Shown here piece by piece: positions 37,319 to 46,013 of a stretch of 64,000 bases of DNA (position 1 is the first letter of the stretch; each line of letters opens with the position of its first letter). Source of the DNA: Kordiimonas pumila (lineage in GTDB: Bacteria > Pseudomonadota > Alphaproteobacteria > Sphingomonadales > Kordiimonadaceae); assembly GCF_015240255.1 (NCBI RefSeq), contig NZ_CP061205.1:2005501-2069500 (forward strand), written 5' to 3'. A program made the position numbers and the translations under genes. The notes beneath the pieces were generated by a model. That model searched no databases. It saw nothing but the letters and a program-made list of their open reading frames with translations, and was not told where the DNA came from.

Positions 37319-38413
37319 TTAGGCTGAATAGCGGTTTAAGTGATAATCGGCATCACCGAATAATATTTCATTCACCAGCATGCGTTTCACATATGCCCCA
37401 AGGGCATATTCGTCTGTCATGCCAATGCCGCCGTGCATCTGGATAGATTCCTTACCAAACTCTCTTGAGGCTATGCCAACCTTTGCTTTTGCGGCGGAAA
37501 CAGCTTTTCTGCGAATATCGCTGTCGCTGTTTCTGGCTTCTACTGCGGCTTCCATTGTGATTGATTTTGCCTGTTCGTACTCGATAAGCAAATCAACCAT
37601 ACGGTGGCTAAGAACCTGAAATGACCCAATAGGGCGGCCAAACTGCGTGCGGGTACGCAGATAGTCTTTAGTTAGCTCTGAGACTTCTTCCATAGCCCCC
37701 AATGTGTCGGCGACAAGGGCTGCTGCACCCCGGTCAACGGCGGCTTCAATGATGGCTGATGCCTTATCTGAAGCACACAGCAAGGTTGCCTCTGCGCCCT
37801 CAAGCACAATATCGGCCGCGCCGCGCCCATCCATAAGCGGATATTTATGAAGCGTAATACCGCTCGCATCAGCGGGCAGTAAAAAGAGGGCAGGGCCGCC
37901 TGCATCAGCTGAAATAATCAGATGATCAGCCGTGTCCGCACCAAGAACCACTGCTTTACGACCCGTCAGTACCCATGAGCCGCCTTTTTCCTGCGCTTTG
38001 GTGTTTATGGCAAGAGGGTTATGTCGTTCGCCGGGTTCATAAAAGCCAGCGGCATATTTTTCTTCGCCCACGGCGATTTTGGGTAAATGCTCTGCGGCAA
38101 TATCGCCGTCTGCTTCTTCCAGAATATAGGCAGCGATAACAACAGAACTGATATATGGTTCTATTACCAGCCTGCGGCCTAGCTCGGTACATACAGCCAT
38201 TACATCGACATGATTACCGTCAAAGCCACCCGCTGCTTCAGGGAGGGGCATAGCCATAATGCCAAGCTCTGCAAGGCTTTCCCATGTTTTTGGGTCAGAT
38301 GTAACTTTGTTTGCAACCTGTTCGCGGTATGCTTCAAAAGTGTATGATTTGGCCAGCGAGCGCTCAAGCGACTGCACCAGCATTTTTTGTTCTTCAGTAA
38401 AATCAAAATTCAT
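37319..38413 (-). CDS. Acyl-CoA dehydrogenase (second subunit of a pair)
   Basis: A 364-residue FAD-dependent acyl-CoA dehydrogenase. It starts MNFDFTEEQKMLVQSLERSL and carries the C-terminal domain motifs RTQFGRPIGSFQVLSHRMVD and ESIQMHGGIGMTDEYALG. The family dehydrogenates acyl-CoA to enoyl-CoA. The mid-domain is short and its flavin-binding stretch is poorly conserved, and the end (ILFGDADYHLNRY) has no E/G-TxEIQ motif. It lies 28 bases after another acyl-CoA dehydrogenase gene, an arrangement known from heteromeric enzymes in steroid and terpenoid catabolism. Confidence 0.9.
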   Translation of the reverse strand: MNFDFTEEQKMLVQSLERSLAKSYTFEAYREQVANKVTSDPKTWESLAELGIMAMPLPEAAGGFDGNHVDVMAVCTELGRRLVIEPYISSVVIAAYILEEADGDIAAEHLPKIAVGEEKYAAGFYEPGERHNPLAINTKAQEKGGSWVLTGRKAVVLGADTADHLIISADAGGPALFLLPADASGITLHKYPLMDGRGAADIVLEGAEATLLCASDKASAIIEAAVDRGAAALVADTLGAMEEVSELTKDYLRTRTQFGRPIGSFQVLSHRMVDLLIEYEQAKSITMEAAVEARNSDSDIRRKAVSAAKAKVGIASREFGKESIQMHGGIGMTDEYALGAYVKRMLVNEILFGDADYHLNRYSA

Positions 38414-38441
38414 TGTTTACCCTTTGCTTTCTAACTGCAGC

Positions 38442-39641
38442 CTAAAATCCAAGGACCATTTTTGAAATGATACCCCGTTGAATTTCGTTAGAGCCGCCGA
38501 ATATGCTGATTTTGCGGGTGTTAAGATAGGCAGGCGCTGAAATGGCATTGTCCAGTGATCCCATGATCTCGCCGTTCCACCCGATATCGTGGGCTTCTGG
38601 TTGGCTTGGGATGGCATAAAGGCCAGAGGCTTCCATCTTGAGTTCGTATATGCGCTGGGCAATTTCACTGCCCCTGATTTTAAGCATGGAGGAAACTGGG
38701 CCGGGATCTGTTCCCTGACTGGCTGCTACAAGCATGCGTTTGTTTGTAATATCGAGCGCGCGCAGTTCGATTTCTAGCTCGGCAATCTTGTGTTTGAAGG
38801 CCGTGTCTTCAATTAGCGGTTTACCGTTCTTTTTTTCAGCAGATGCGAGGCGTTTTAGTTGCACAAGCTGGTCTTTTGAAATGCCGATGCCAGCAATACC
38901 AATGCGCTCGTGCTGCAACAGGAATTTGGCATAGGTCCAACCCTTGTTCTCTTCGCCGATCAGGTTTTCAACAGGCACCTTAACATCGGTGAACCAAACT
39001 TCATTCACTTCATGGCTGCCATCAAGTGTAATAATGGGGCGGACTTCCACACCCGGGCTTTTCATATCAACCACAATGAAGCTAATACCGGTTTGCTTTT
39101 TCTCGGCTTTTGTATCGGTGCGAACCAGACAGAAGATCCAGTCACCAAAATGACCAAGGGTGGTCCATGTTTTTTGACCGTTAATGATATAATGGTCGCC
39201 GTCTTTAATAGCAGTTGTTTTCAGGCTTGCGAGATCAGAGCCTGCTCCCGGTTCAGAGAAACCCTGTGCCCACCAAACTTCGCCTGACTGAATGCCGGGA
39301 AGGAACCGCTTCTTTTGCTCGTCGTTACCAAAATTAATAATAACCGGTGCTAGCATTGAGACACCAAAGGGCAACACACGCGGCGCGCCTGCTGCATAGC
39401 ATTCTTCATCAAAGATGGCGTACTCTACGGGGTTCCAGCCAGTGCCACCAAAGTCTTTGGGCCACAGCGGTGTTGACCATCCCTTTTGAGCCAGAATACC
39501 ATGCCAGCGACGGTATTGTTCTGCTGTTAGGTGGCCTCCAGCGCGCATGGCTTTTTTAATATCATCTGGCAAGGCTTCTTTCAGGAATTCCCGTATGGAA
39601 TCGCGGAAACGTACCTGTCCGTCGCTAAGGCTTAAATCCAT
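38442..39641 (-). CDS. Acyl-CoA dehydrogenase (first subunit of a pair)
   Basis: A 399-residue acyl-CoA dehydrogenase with a full flavin-binding region (WWAQGFSEPGAGSDLASLKT, INGQKTWTTLGH) and the C-terminal IFGGSNEIQRGIISKMVLGF. At the place where medium-chain enzymes have the catalytic Glu (YEGT), this one has FGGS, as in the alpha subunits of paired enzymes. The start at 39641 is set by CTGGAGATAAC just upstream; the frame is open 6 residues further. It is divergent from an SDR. Confidence 0.93.
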   Translation of the reverse strand: MDLSLSDGQVRFRDSIREFLKEALPDDIKKAMRAGGHLTAEQYRRWHGILAQKGWSTPLWPKDFGGTGWNPVEYAIFDEECYAAGAPRVLPFGVSMLAPVIINFGNDEQKKRFLPGIQSGEVWWAQGFSEPGAGSDLASLKTTAIKDGDHYIINGQKTWTTLGHFGDWIFCLVRTDTKAEKKQTGISFIVVDMKSPGVEVRPIITLDGSHEVNEVWFTDVKVPVENLIGEENKGWTYAKFLLQHERIGIAGIGISKDQLVQLKRLASAEKKNGKPLIEDTAFKHKIAELEIELRALDITNKRMLVAASQGTDPGPVSSMLKIRGSEIAQRIYELKMEASGLYAIPSQPEAHDIGWNGEIMGSLDNAISAPAYLNTRKISIFGGSNEIQRGIISKMVLGF

Positions 39642-39857
39642 TGTTATCTCCAGTCTCACTTGGTTATGGAATTAATGTAGAAGGCAAAGTGAACTTGTCC
39701 AATTTATGATGCTAAAAAGGTGATGTGTACGGTAGTTTTCATATATTTTGCGCGCCTTAAATAAGGTTTTTCTGCTTTCAACTTTGACCCATTGGCTGTG
39801 CGACATATGTTACGCAGTAATCTCTGCATGAGTAGTTACAAAAGAAGGTGGGAAGAT

Positions 39858-40643
39858 ATGACAAATGAATATGTAACCGGACTATTCAGTCTGGAGGGCA
39901 AGGTTGCGCTGGTGGCTGGTGCGTCTTCCGGTATAGGGGCTGGTTTTGCAATGGCCTTGGCTAGGGCTGGTGCAGATGTGGCACTCGGCGCCCGCCGCAC
40001 TGACCGTATAGAAGCCTTGGCAGCAGAGATCATGCAGGTAACAGGGCAGAAGGCTATAGCTGTGCCGCTTGATGTGGCGGACGGCGAAAGTGTTAAAGCC
40101 ACCTTTGATAAAGTTGAGGGCGGCCTAGGGACACCTACAATTATCGCAAATAATGCAGGCATAGCCATACCCAAATGGGCGCTGGATTATAATGAAGAAG
40201 ACTGGGACACCACAATGGATATTAACCTGAAAGGCATGTGGCGTGTAGGCACGGAAGCTACCAAGCGTATGGTTGCTAAAGGTTTGGGTGGCTCTATTGT
40301 TAACACGGCATCTATTTTGGGTCTTGGTGTTAGCCCGCAGCAGCTAATATATGCAACAAGCAAAGCAGCCGTTATCCAAATGACAAAAGCCATGGCTTTA
40401 GAGTGGCAGCGATACGGTGTTCGGGTAAATGCCCTGTGCCCGGGGTATTTTAAAACCGAGATTAACGCTGAGTTTATTGATAGTGAGCACGGTCAAAAAA
40501 TGGTGCAAGCAACTCCTGCACATCGCTCTGGTGATATACAAGAGCTGATCCCCGCACTGCTAATGCTTGCCTCTCCGGCAAGTAGCTTCACAACCGGGGT
40601 TGCCTTACCTGTTGACGGGGCACATTCCGTTAAACTGGTGTAG
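39858..40643 (+). CDS. Short-chain dehydrogenase/reductase
   Basis: A 261-residue SDR with GASSGIG (cofactor loop), NNAGIAIPKW and the active-site SILGLGVSPQQLIYATSKAA. It ends FTTGVALPVDGAHSV. The ATG at 39858 (MTNEYVTGLFSLEGKVALVAG) has AGGTGGGAAG just upstream; the frame is open 22 residues further but that part has no similarity to SDRs. Basic residues (ARRTDRIEAL) after strand 2 suggest NADP. It is divergent from the acyl-CoA dehydrogenase pair, so it may handle a hydroxyacyl or alcohol in the same pathway. Confidence 0.9.
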   Translation: MTNEYVTGLFSLEGKVALVAGASSGIGAGFAMALARAGADVALGARRTDRIEALAAEIMQVTGQKAIAVPLDVADGESVKATFDKVEGGLGTPTIIANNAGIAIPKWALDYNEEDWDTTMDINLKGMWRVGTEATKRMVAKGLGGSIVNTASILGLGVSPQQLIYATSKAAVIQMTKAMALEWQRYGVRVNALCPGYFKTEINAEFIDSEHGQKMVQATPAHRSGDIQELIPALLMLASPASSFTTGVALPVDGAHSVKLV

Positions 40644-40656
40644 AGGTTTTTGAATA

Positions 40657-40686
40657 TAAAAAAACGGGGGCGTTTGCCCCCGTTTT
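40657..40686. terminator. Bidirectional terminator between the SDR and the second TonB receptor
   Basis: AAAACGGGGGC and GCCCCCGTTTT form an 11-bp stem with loop GTTT. It has A-rich and T-rich flanks on both sides, so it can serve both convergent genes. Confidence 0.92.
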
Positions 40687-40708
40687 CATTTGTAGCTGTT
40701 TGTTAAGC

Positions 40709-42895
40709 TTAGAAGTTCGCTTTTAAAGCAACACCCCAAACACGAGGCTCGTTCACGTAGCCAGTGTTATTGTTGAAATCAATCACACCTTTCAGGTTTG
40801 CTTCATTGGTAATGTTACGGCCAAAAAGAGCTGCCTCATACTGACCATCATTCCAGCGGTAACCAGCGCGTACGCCGCCTTCAAATGTGCCAGATGTCTG
40901 GAACTCTACAGTTTGGTACAATAGCATGTGTGTTTTGCCCTGCATCGCCCAGTCAGTGAAGATAAACAGCTCGCCGTCAGCAAGGGGTGCTGTGTATTCG
41001 GCTGTTAAGTTCAGCGTGAAATTAGGTGCTTGTGGCAATGGGTTACCGTCAATGATCAGGAAGCCGTCTGAATCTGTCGGGTCGAGCGGTGTACAGGCGC
41101 CAGAACCACAGGCAGGAACACGAATGTCGTGGTCATTGATTTTTGTGTGAGCAAAGCCAAGGCCTGCTGTAATCAGGAAGTTATCTGTTGCTTGATATTC
41201 GATATCAGTTTCAAAGCCCCAGCCAATAACTTCATCAAGGCTTTCCAAGCGAACGCTGTTGGTTGCGCCGCCCACAGCACTCACTTGCAGGTCTGATACA
41301 TCATAGTAGAAGACCGCAGCATTCCAGCGGAAACGCTTGTCTGCGAACAGGGCTTTAAAGCCTGCTTCATAAGACATGATAGTTTCTGATTTAGCCGTAG
41401 ATGGGTTGCCCACAAAAGCAACGTCACGGCTTTGGATGGTTGGTGCGCGGAAGCCGCTTGCGATACGTGCATATACAGAGAAATCGTCGCTGTATGCATG
41501 ATTAACCGCAACGTCCCAGCTTATGTTGTCATCACTTGTTTCCACTGTTGGCAGGTAAACACCTAGCCCGCCAGAGAAAGCGTCAGCAGATTTTTTGTCG
41601 TCAGTATAGCGAACGCCAATTGTAACCGTTGTTTTGTCAGTGAGGTTATAGCTGCCTTGGCCAAACACTGCCCATGTTTCGTTACTATGGCTCACAATCG
41701 AGTCAGGAACAAAGAACGGACGTGTGCGCAGGTCCATGCTGGCGTCAAAATAGTAAAAACCAAACTGGTAAAATAATTCTTCAGATGCATCTACAGCAAC
41801 GCGCAGTTCCTGCGTGAACTGGTCAAGGTCATCAATGCCATCTTCTGTACTAGACTGGAATGGAATGAAACCGGGGCCAGCAGGGTTACCGCCATCAATA
41901 TCACCAAGGCTGGAACCATTGGTGGTTTCATAAGCGGTGATGGATGTGATAGTCGCTGATTCTGACAGGTTATATGTAAGTTTCAGTGATGTACCCCAGC
42001 TATCGTATTCCTGTGGGTTGTTGTGTGTGTCATTGTAAGAAACAGTGTCACGGTCAAAGTTTTCGTTCAGGCCGCGTTCGTCGGTTGTTATAATGTTAGC
42101 ACGGAAAACAGCTGCTGTACCTTCATATGAGCGGGCATGTACGTTAACAAGGGCTTCAAGATCTTCTGTTGGACGGAACAGAACTTGCAGACGTGCTGCC
42201 ATTTCTTCAAAGCCACCAAGGGCATCATCTTCGCCCGTGAAGTCATTGTCTATCCAGTCACTACGACGCTGGTAAAGCGCAGAAGCCCGTACCAGAACTT
42301 TGTCACTTATGGCGCCGCCCATAGCAGATTCTGCCGTTAAGGTACCGAGTGAGCCATAACTTGCACTCACATAAGCTTCAGAGTCTTCCGTTGGTTTTTT
42401 CGTGTCAAACTTGATGATGCCTGCTGTTGTGTTGCGACCAAAAAGTGTGCCTTGTGGCCCGCGCAGTACTTCAACACGCTCAACATCAAAAAGCGGGAAG
42501 CTTTTCAGGACCACATTTTCCTGAACAACATCATCCATGATAACTGAAATTGGCTGTGATGCGGCAAGGTCAAAGTCTGTGTTTCCAAGGCCGCGCAAGT
42601 AGAAGCGCGGGGCAACACGACCATTTGACGATTCTGCGTTCAGGCCCGCAATCCGGGAAGAAAGCAGGCGAATATCTTCGCCGCCAGCAGAAAATTGAGT
42701 AACGCGATCACCTTGCAGGGTTGAAACAGAAATAGGAACATCTTGCAGGCTTTGTGCGCGCCTTTGGGCAGTTACAATGATTTCTTCCAGCGATTTACCT
42801 GTGTTGGCGTCTTGCGCTGCGGCCATGCCTGAAAAAGCAAGAGCAGAACAGCCAAACGCCAGACGGGTAATATTGGTCATCAAAGTTTTTGTCAT
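40709..42895 (-). CDS. TonB-dependent outer-membrane receptor (second)
   Basis: A 728-residue receptor. It has a signal peptide ending around residue 27 (SGMAAAQ), a TonB-box-like SLEEIIVTAQRRAQSL, a plug with VERVEVLRGPQGTLFGRNTTAG, then the barrel, ending VWGVALKANF. The plug type (RGPQGTLFGRNTTAG) is that of the FecA/CirA-like receptors abundant in sphingomonads and relatives. It stands alone on the minus strand. The ligand is unknown; neighbouring acyl-CoA dehydrogenases and the SDR hint at a hydrophobic carbon source. Confidence 0.95.
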   Translation of the reverse strand: MTKTLMTNITRLAFGCSALAFSGMAAAQDANTGKSLEEIIVTAQRRAQSLQDVPISVSTLQGDRVTQFSAGGEDIRLLSSRIAGLNAESSNGRVAPRFYLRGLGNTDFDLAASQPISVIMDDVVQENVVLKSFPLFDVERVEVLRGPQGTLFGRNTTAGIIKFDTKKPTEDSEAYVSASYGSLGTLTAESAMGGAISDKVLVRASALYQRRSDWIDNDFTGEDDALGGFEEMAARLQVLFRPTEDLEALVNVHARSYEGTAAVFRANIITTDERGLNENFDRDTVSYNDTHNNPQEYDSWGTSLKLTYNLSESATITSITAYETTNGSSLGDIDGGNPAGPGFIPFQSSTEDGIDDLDQFTQELRVAVDASEELFYQFGFYYFDASMDLRTRPFFVPDSIVSHSNETWAVFGQGSYNLTDKTTVTIGVRYTDDKKSADAFSGGLGVYLPTVETSDDNISWDVAVNHAYSDDFSVYARIASGFRAPTIQSRDVAFVGNPSTAKSETIMSYEAGFKALFADKRFRWNAAVFYYDVSDLQVSAVGGATNSVRLESLDEVIGWGFETDIEYQATDNFLITAGLGFAHTKINDHDIRVPACGSGACTPLDPTDSDGFLIIDGNPLPQAPNFTLNLTAEYTAPLADGELFIFTDWAMQGKTHMLLYQTVEFQTSGTFEGGVRAGYRWNDGQYEAALFGRNITNEANLKGVIDFNNNTGYVNEPRVWGVALKANF

Positions 42896-43164
42896 GGTGT
42901 GTTTCCTCGATAATCTCGATTTTGGTGTTTTATTATGTGATGTGATATTTGTGCGGTACTAGAAACCTGACAGATCTGCAAAGTCACCTCACAAAATGGA
43001 TGGCCTGAGTGTGCATATCCTGTGCATAAATGCGACACTATATTGCAGTAAAGTGACGGTCTATGAATGCGGGAAAAGCACAGTGTTGCGAAAATGTTAC
43101 TGTTGTTGTTTCGCCTGTTAGGATGTAATGCCTGATAAATGTGATTTTGTGGCAAGGAAATTTC

Positions 43165-43857
43165 ATGAAATTTGAAGAAGGTCTGACCAAAGGTCGGCTT
43201 ATAAAGCGCTATAAACGCTTTTTGGCTGATGTAGAACTTGAGACGGGCGAAACAGTTGTGGCGCACTGTGCTAATTCGGGGTCTATGCTTGGACTTAAGG
43301 AGGCGGGGTCCCTTGTGTATCTTTCTGCCAACAAAAACCCTAAAGCCAAGCTTGACTGGCGGTGGGAACTGGTGGAAGTGGATGGTAGTCTGGTTGGTAT
43401 AAATACAGCGCACCCAAACCGCATTGTAGAGCAGGCCATTCTGGACGCTGAAATTCCGGAACTTAGGGGCTATAAAATAGTTCGCCGCGAAGTGAAATAT
43501 GGTCAAAATAGCCGTATTGATCTGCTGTTGGAAGACCCGGGGCTTTGTTATGTTGAAGTGAAGAACGTAACCCTTAGGGAAGGCGCAAAGGCACTTTTTC
43601 CTGATGCGGTAACGGCACGCGGTACCAAGCATCTTGCGGAATTGGTGGATATGGTAAAGCTTGGTCACCGGGCTGTAATGTTTTACCTTGTGCAGCGCAG
43701 TGATTGCACGTTATTTGCTCCTGCCACAGAAATTGACCCGGTGTATGCAAGTGCGCTAAGAGAAGCATATAAAGCAGGTGTTGAAGTGCTTTGTTACCAA
43801 TGCAGCCTGACACCGTCTGAAATTGTGATCGATAAAGTAGTACCTTTGGAAATATAA
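43165..43857 (+). CDS. sfsA: SfsA family protein (sugar fermentation stimulation homologue)
   Basis: A 230-residue SfsA with the N-terminal OB-like domain (RFLADVELETGETVVAHCAN, SGSMLGL) and the C-terminal nuclease-like core (YGQNSRIDLLLEDPGLCYVEVKNVTL, followed by FPDAVTARGTKHLAEL). The D...EVK arrangement resembles restriction-endonuclease folds, and E. coli SfsA binds DNA. The ATG at 43165, with CAAGGAAA upstream, is preferred over a GTG at 43141. It is followed 15 bases later by map. Confidence 0.95.
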   Translation: MKFEEGLTKGRLIKRYKRFLADVELETGETVVAHCANSGSMLGLKEAGSLVYLSANKNPKAKLDWRWELVEVDGSLVGINTAHPNRIVEQAILDAEIPELRGYKIVRREVKYGQNSRIDLLLEDPGLCYVEVKNVTLREGAKALFPDAVTARGTKHLAELVDMVKLGHRAVMFYLVQRSDCTLFAPATEIDPVYASALREAYKAGVEVLCYQCSLTPSEIVIDKVVPLEI

Positions 43858-43872
43858 CGACAGGCCCGAACG

Positions 43873-44703
43873 ATGAATTATGTTGATGCAGTAACCGCCC
43901 CTGAAAGCAGAACTGGTGCCATTAAAATATACGGGCCAGAAGCTCTGGACGGTATGCGCGCAGCAGGGCGCTTGGCTGCTGAAACGCTCGATCATGTAAC
44001 CCCCTTTGTGGAGGTGGGCATTACTACAGATGAGCTAAACACCATATGCCATGAATTTGTATTGGCGAACGGTGCCATTTCTGCCCCCTTAAATTATAAA
44101 GGCTTTCCAAAGTCTGTTTGCACCTCCATCAACCATGTTATTTGTCACGGTATTCCCGGCCCTAAAAAATTGCGCATGGGTGATAGCCTTAATATTGATG
44201 TGACGGTTATTCTGGATGGCTGGTACGGCGACACAAGCCGGATGTTTTTTATCGGCGAGCCTAAGTTGCTGCCAAAACGCCTGTGCCAGGTAACTTTTGA
44301 AGCCATGTGGAAGGGAATTGAGGTTGTTAAACCCGGCGCCTTTCTTGGTGATATTGGGCACGCTATTCAAACCCATGTTGAGGCAAATCGCTATTCTGTG
44401 GTGCGTGATTTTTGCGGGCACGGTATTGGGCGTGTATTTCATGATGAACCAAGTGTCATGCACTACGGCACGCCCGGCAGTGGGCCAGAATTAAAGCCCG
44501 GCATGTTTTTCACCATTGAACCGATGGTCAACGCTGGCAAGCCCGGCTGCAAGGTGCTTGCTGATGGCTGGACAGCTGTTACCCGCGATAAATCGCTTTC
44601 TATGCAGTTTGAGCATACCTTAGCTGTAACAGACACAGGCTATGAAGTGTTTACCAAGTCGCCAAAAGGCTGGGAATGCCCGCCGTACGCGCTTGATAAT
44701 TAA
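43873..44703 (+). CDS. map: Methionine aminopeptidase, type I
   Basis: Removes the initiator methionine from nascent proteins. The 276-residue product has the pita-bread fold with dinuclear metal ligands visible: the two Asp of IDVTVILDGWYGDTSRMF, the His of GHGIGRVFHDEP, the Glu of FTIEPMV and the Glu of SMQFEHTLAV. The N-terminus (AGRLAAETLDHVTPFVEVGITTDELN) is typical of type I. It is followed within 30 bases by radC. Confidence 0.97.
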   Translation: MNYVDAVTAPESRTGAIKIYGPEALDGMRAAGRLAAETLDHVTPFVEVGITTDELNTICHEFVLANGAISAPLNYKGFPKSVCTSINHVICHGIPGPKKLRMGDSLNIDVTVILDGWYGDTSRMFFIGEPKLLPKRLCQVTFEAMWKGIEVVKPGAFLGDIGHAIQTHVEANRYSVVRDFCGHGIGRVFHDEPSVMHYGTPGSGPELKPGMFFTIEPMVNAGKPGCKVLADGWTAVTRDKSLSMQFEHTLAVTDTGYEVFTKSPKGWECPPYALDN

Positions 44704-44732
44704 GGTCTTTGTTAGCAGTAATTGGGGGCTGT

Positions 44733-45437
44733 GTGGCAATAGGGAAAACACCAGTAGAGGATAAGCCAGACCATAGGCATGGTCACAGGCAACGCTTACG
44801 GGAACGGTTTTTAAAAGCGGGCCCTGATGGCCTTGCAGATTATGAACTACTGGAACTTATTTTGTTTTTGGCAATCCCACGCCGCGACGTCAAGCCGCTC
44901 GCTAAAGAGCTTATTAGCCATTTTGGAAGCTATGCAGGTGTGCTTTCCGCAGAAACGGCAATGCTTACAGCGTATCCCGGGCTCGGCGAAACGGCGGTGG
45001 CGGCTATCAAGTCGGTGCAGGCCTCGGCCCTTCATCTTGCGAAAGCGGAAATGGCATCAAGGCCGGTTTTGTCGAACTGGCAGGCTGTTATTGGGTATTT
45101 ACAGGGGGCAATGGCCCATTTACCACGCGAGCAATTTCGTGTTTTACTACTCGATAAAAAGAATGCGCTGCTGTCAGATGAACTGCTAAGCGATGGTACG
45201 GTGGATGAAACAGCCGTCTATCCGCGCGAGATTGTGAGAAGAGCGTTGTCTGCCAATGCTTCCGCCCTTATTTTGGTGCATAACCACCCTTCAGGGGACC
45301 CGGCACCAAGCCGGGCAGATATAGTTATGACAAAAGAAGTTTTACAAACCTGTAAAACCGTTGGTATTCATGTGCATGACCATATTATCATAGGCAAGTA
45401 CGGCCAAACCAGTTTCAGGGAACAGGGATTGATATAA
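44733..45437 (+). CDS. radC: RadC family protein
   Basis: A RadC/JAB1-MPN metalloprotease-like protein of about 234 residues. The helix-hairpin-helix N-terminal half has DYELLELILFLAIPRRDVKP; the JAB domain has LVHNHPSGDPAPSRADIVMT with the metal-binding His-x-His-x10-Asp motif. Despite the name, its role in DNA repair is unproven. I prefer the GTG at 44733 (MAIGKTPVED, GGGGG upstream); a TTG at 44709 is possible. Confidence 0.94.
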   Translation: MAIGKTPVEDKPDHRHGHRQRLRERFLKAGPDGLADYELLELILFLAIPRRDVKPLAKELISHFGSYAGVLSAETAMLTAYPGLGETAVAAIKSVQASALHLAKAEMASRPVLSNWQAVIGYLQGAMAHLPREQFRVLLLDKKNALLSDELLSDGTVDETAVYPREIVRRALSANASALILVHNHPSGDPAPSRADIVMTKEVLQTCKTVGIHVHDHIIIGKYGQTSFREQGLI

Positions 45438-45461
45438 GGGTATGGTGCAAAGTTTGGTAGA

Positions 45462-45926
45462 ATGTGGCGGAGTAGATGTGTGTACTGGCGGCAGGTAAAG
45501 TCCACTAAAAAAGCGCTTAAAAACATGCCGGTTTCTGTGAAAGCTGTTGTGGTTTCGCGGGATGGCAAGGCTCTTGTTATGCGCAAATATTACGGCACAG
45601 TTGATTTACCTGGTGGCAGGCTTGAAAAAGGTGAGGATATGTATTCCTGCCTTCAGCGCGAAGTGTTTGAAGAAACCGGCCTGACCGTTAAAAAATTTGA
45701 ATTTGTGTGCTCGTGGGTAAAGCATAGCCCTGATACGGGGGACAGGCTGATGGTTGTTTTTGAAACCCAACTCAGGTCTAAGGCTAAAAACACCACTATA
45801 ACTTTATCAGACGAGCATGTCTGGCACCAGTTTATGATATCAGACGAAGCTGAAGAACTTGCTGACATGCCGCCCGGTTATGCAACAGCGCTAGAGGTAT
45901 GTTTTAGCCGTTACCGGCCAATATAG
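45462..45926 (+). CDS. Nudix hydrolase
   Basis: A Nudix protein with an exact Nudix box: G52, x5, E58, x7, R66-E67-V-F-E70-E71-T-G73-L. It hydrolyses a nucleoside diphosphate linked to some group X. The region before residue 22 (MWRSRCVYWRQVKS) is poorly conserved in appearance, so the true start may be the later ATG at 45525 (MPVSVKAVVVSRDG). The substrate is unknown. It lies 24 bases after radC. Confidence 0.88.
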   Translation: MWRSRCVYWRQVKSTKKALKNMPVSVKAVVVSRDGKALVMRKYYGTVDLPGGRLEKGEDMYSCLQREVFEETGLTVKKFEFVCSWVKHSPDTGDRLMVVFETQLRSKAKNTTITLSDEHVWHQFMISDEAEELADMPPGYATALEVCFSRYRPI

Positions 45927-46013
45927 GCATTCTCAGGGTTGCGGTTTATGGGGCTATCTGCTAGCAGGTCGGCAAGAATATCTACCTTTTGATCCGAACA
46001 GGAGCCTGCCCAC

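Noticed and set aside
42892-43668. Minus-strand 258-codon frame over sfsA
   Set aside because: Antisense of a well-matched SfsA, no recognisable domain and no ribosome binding site.
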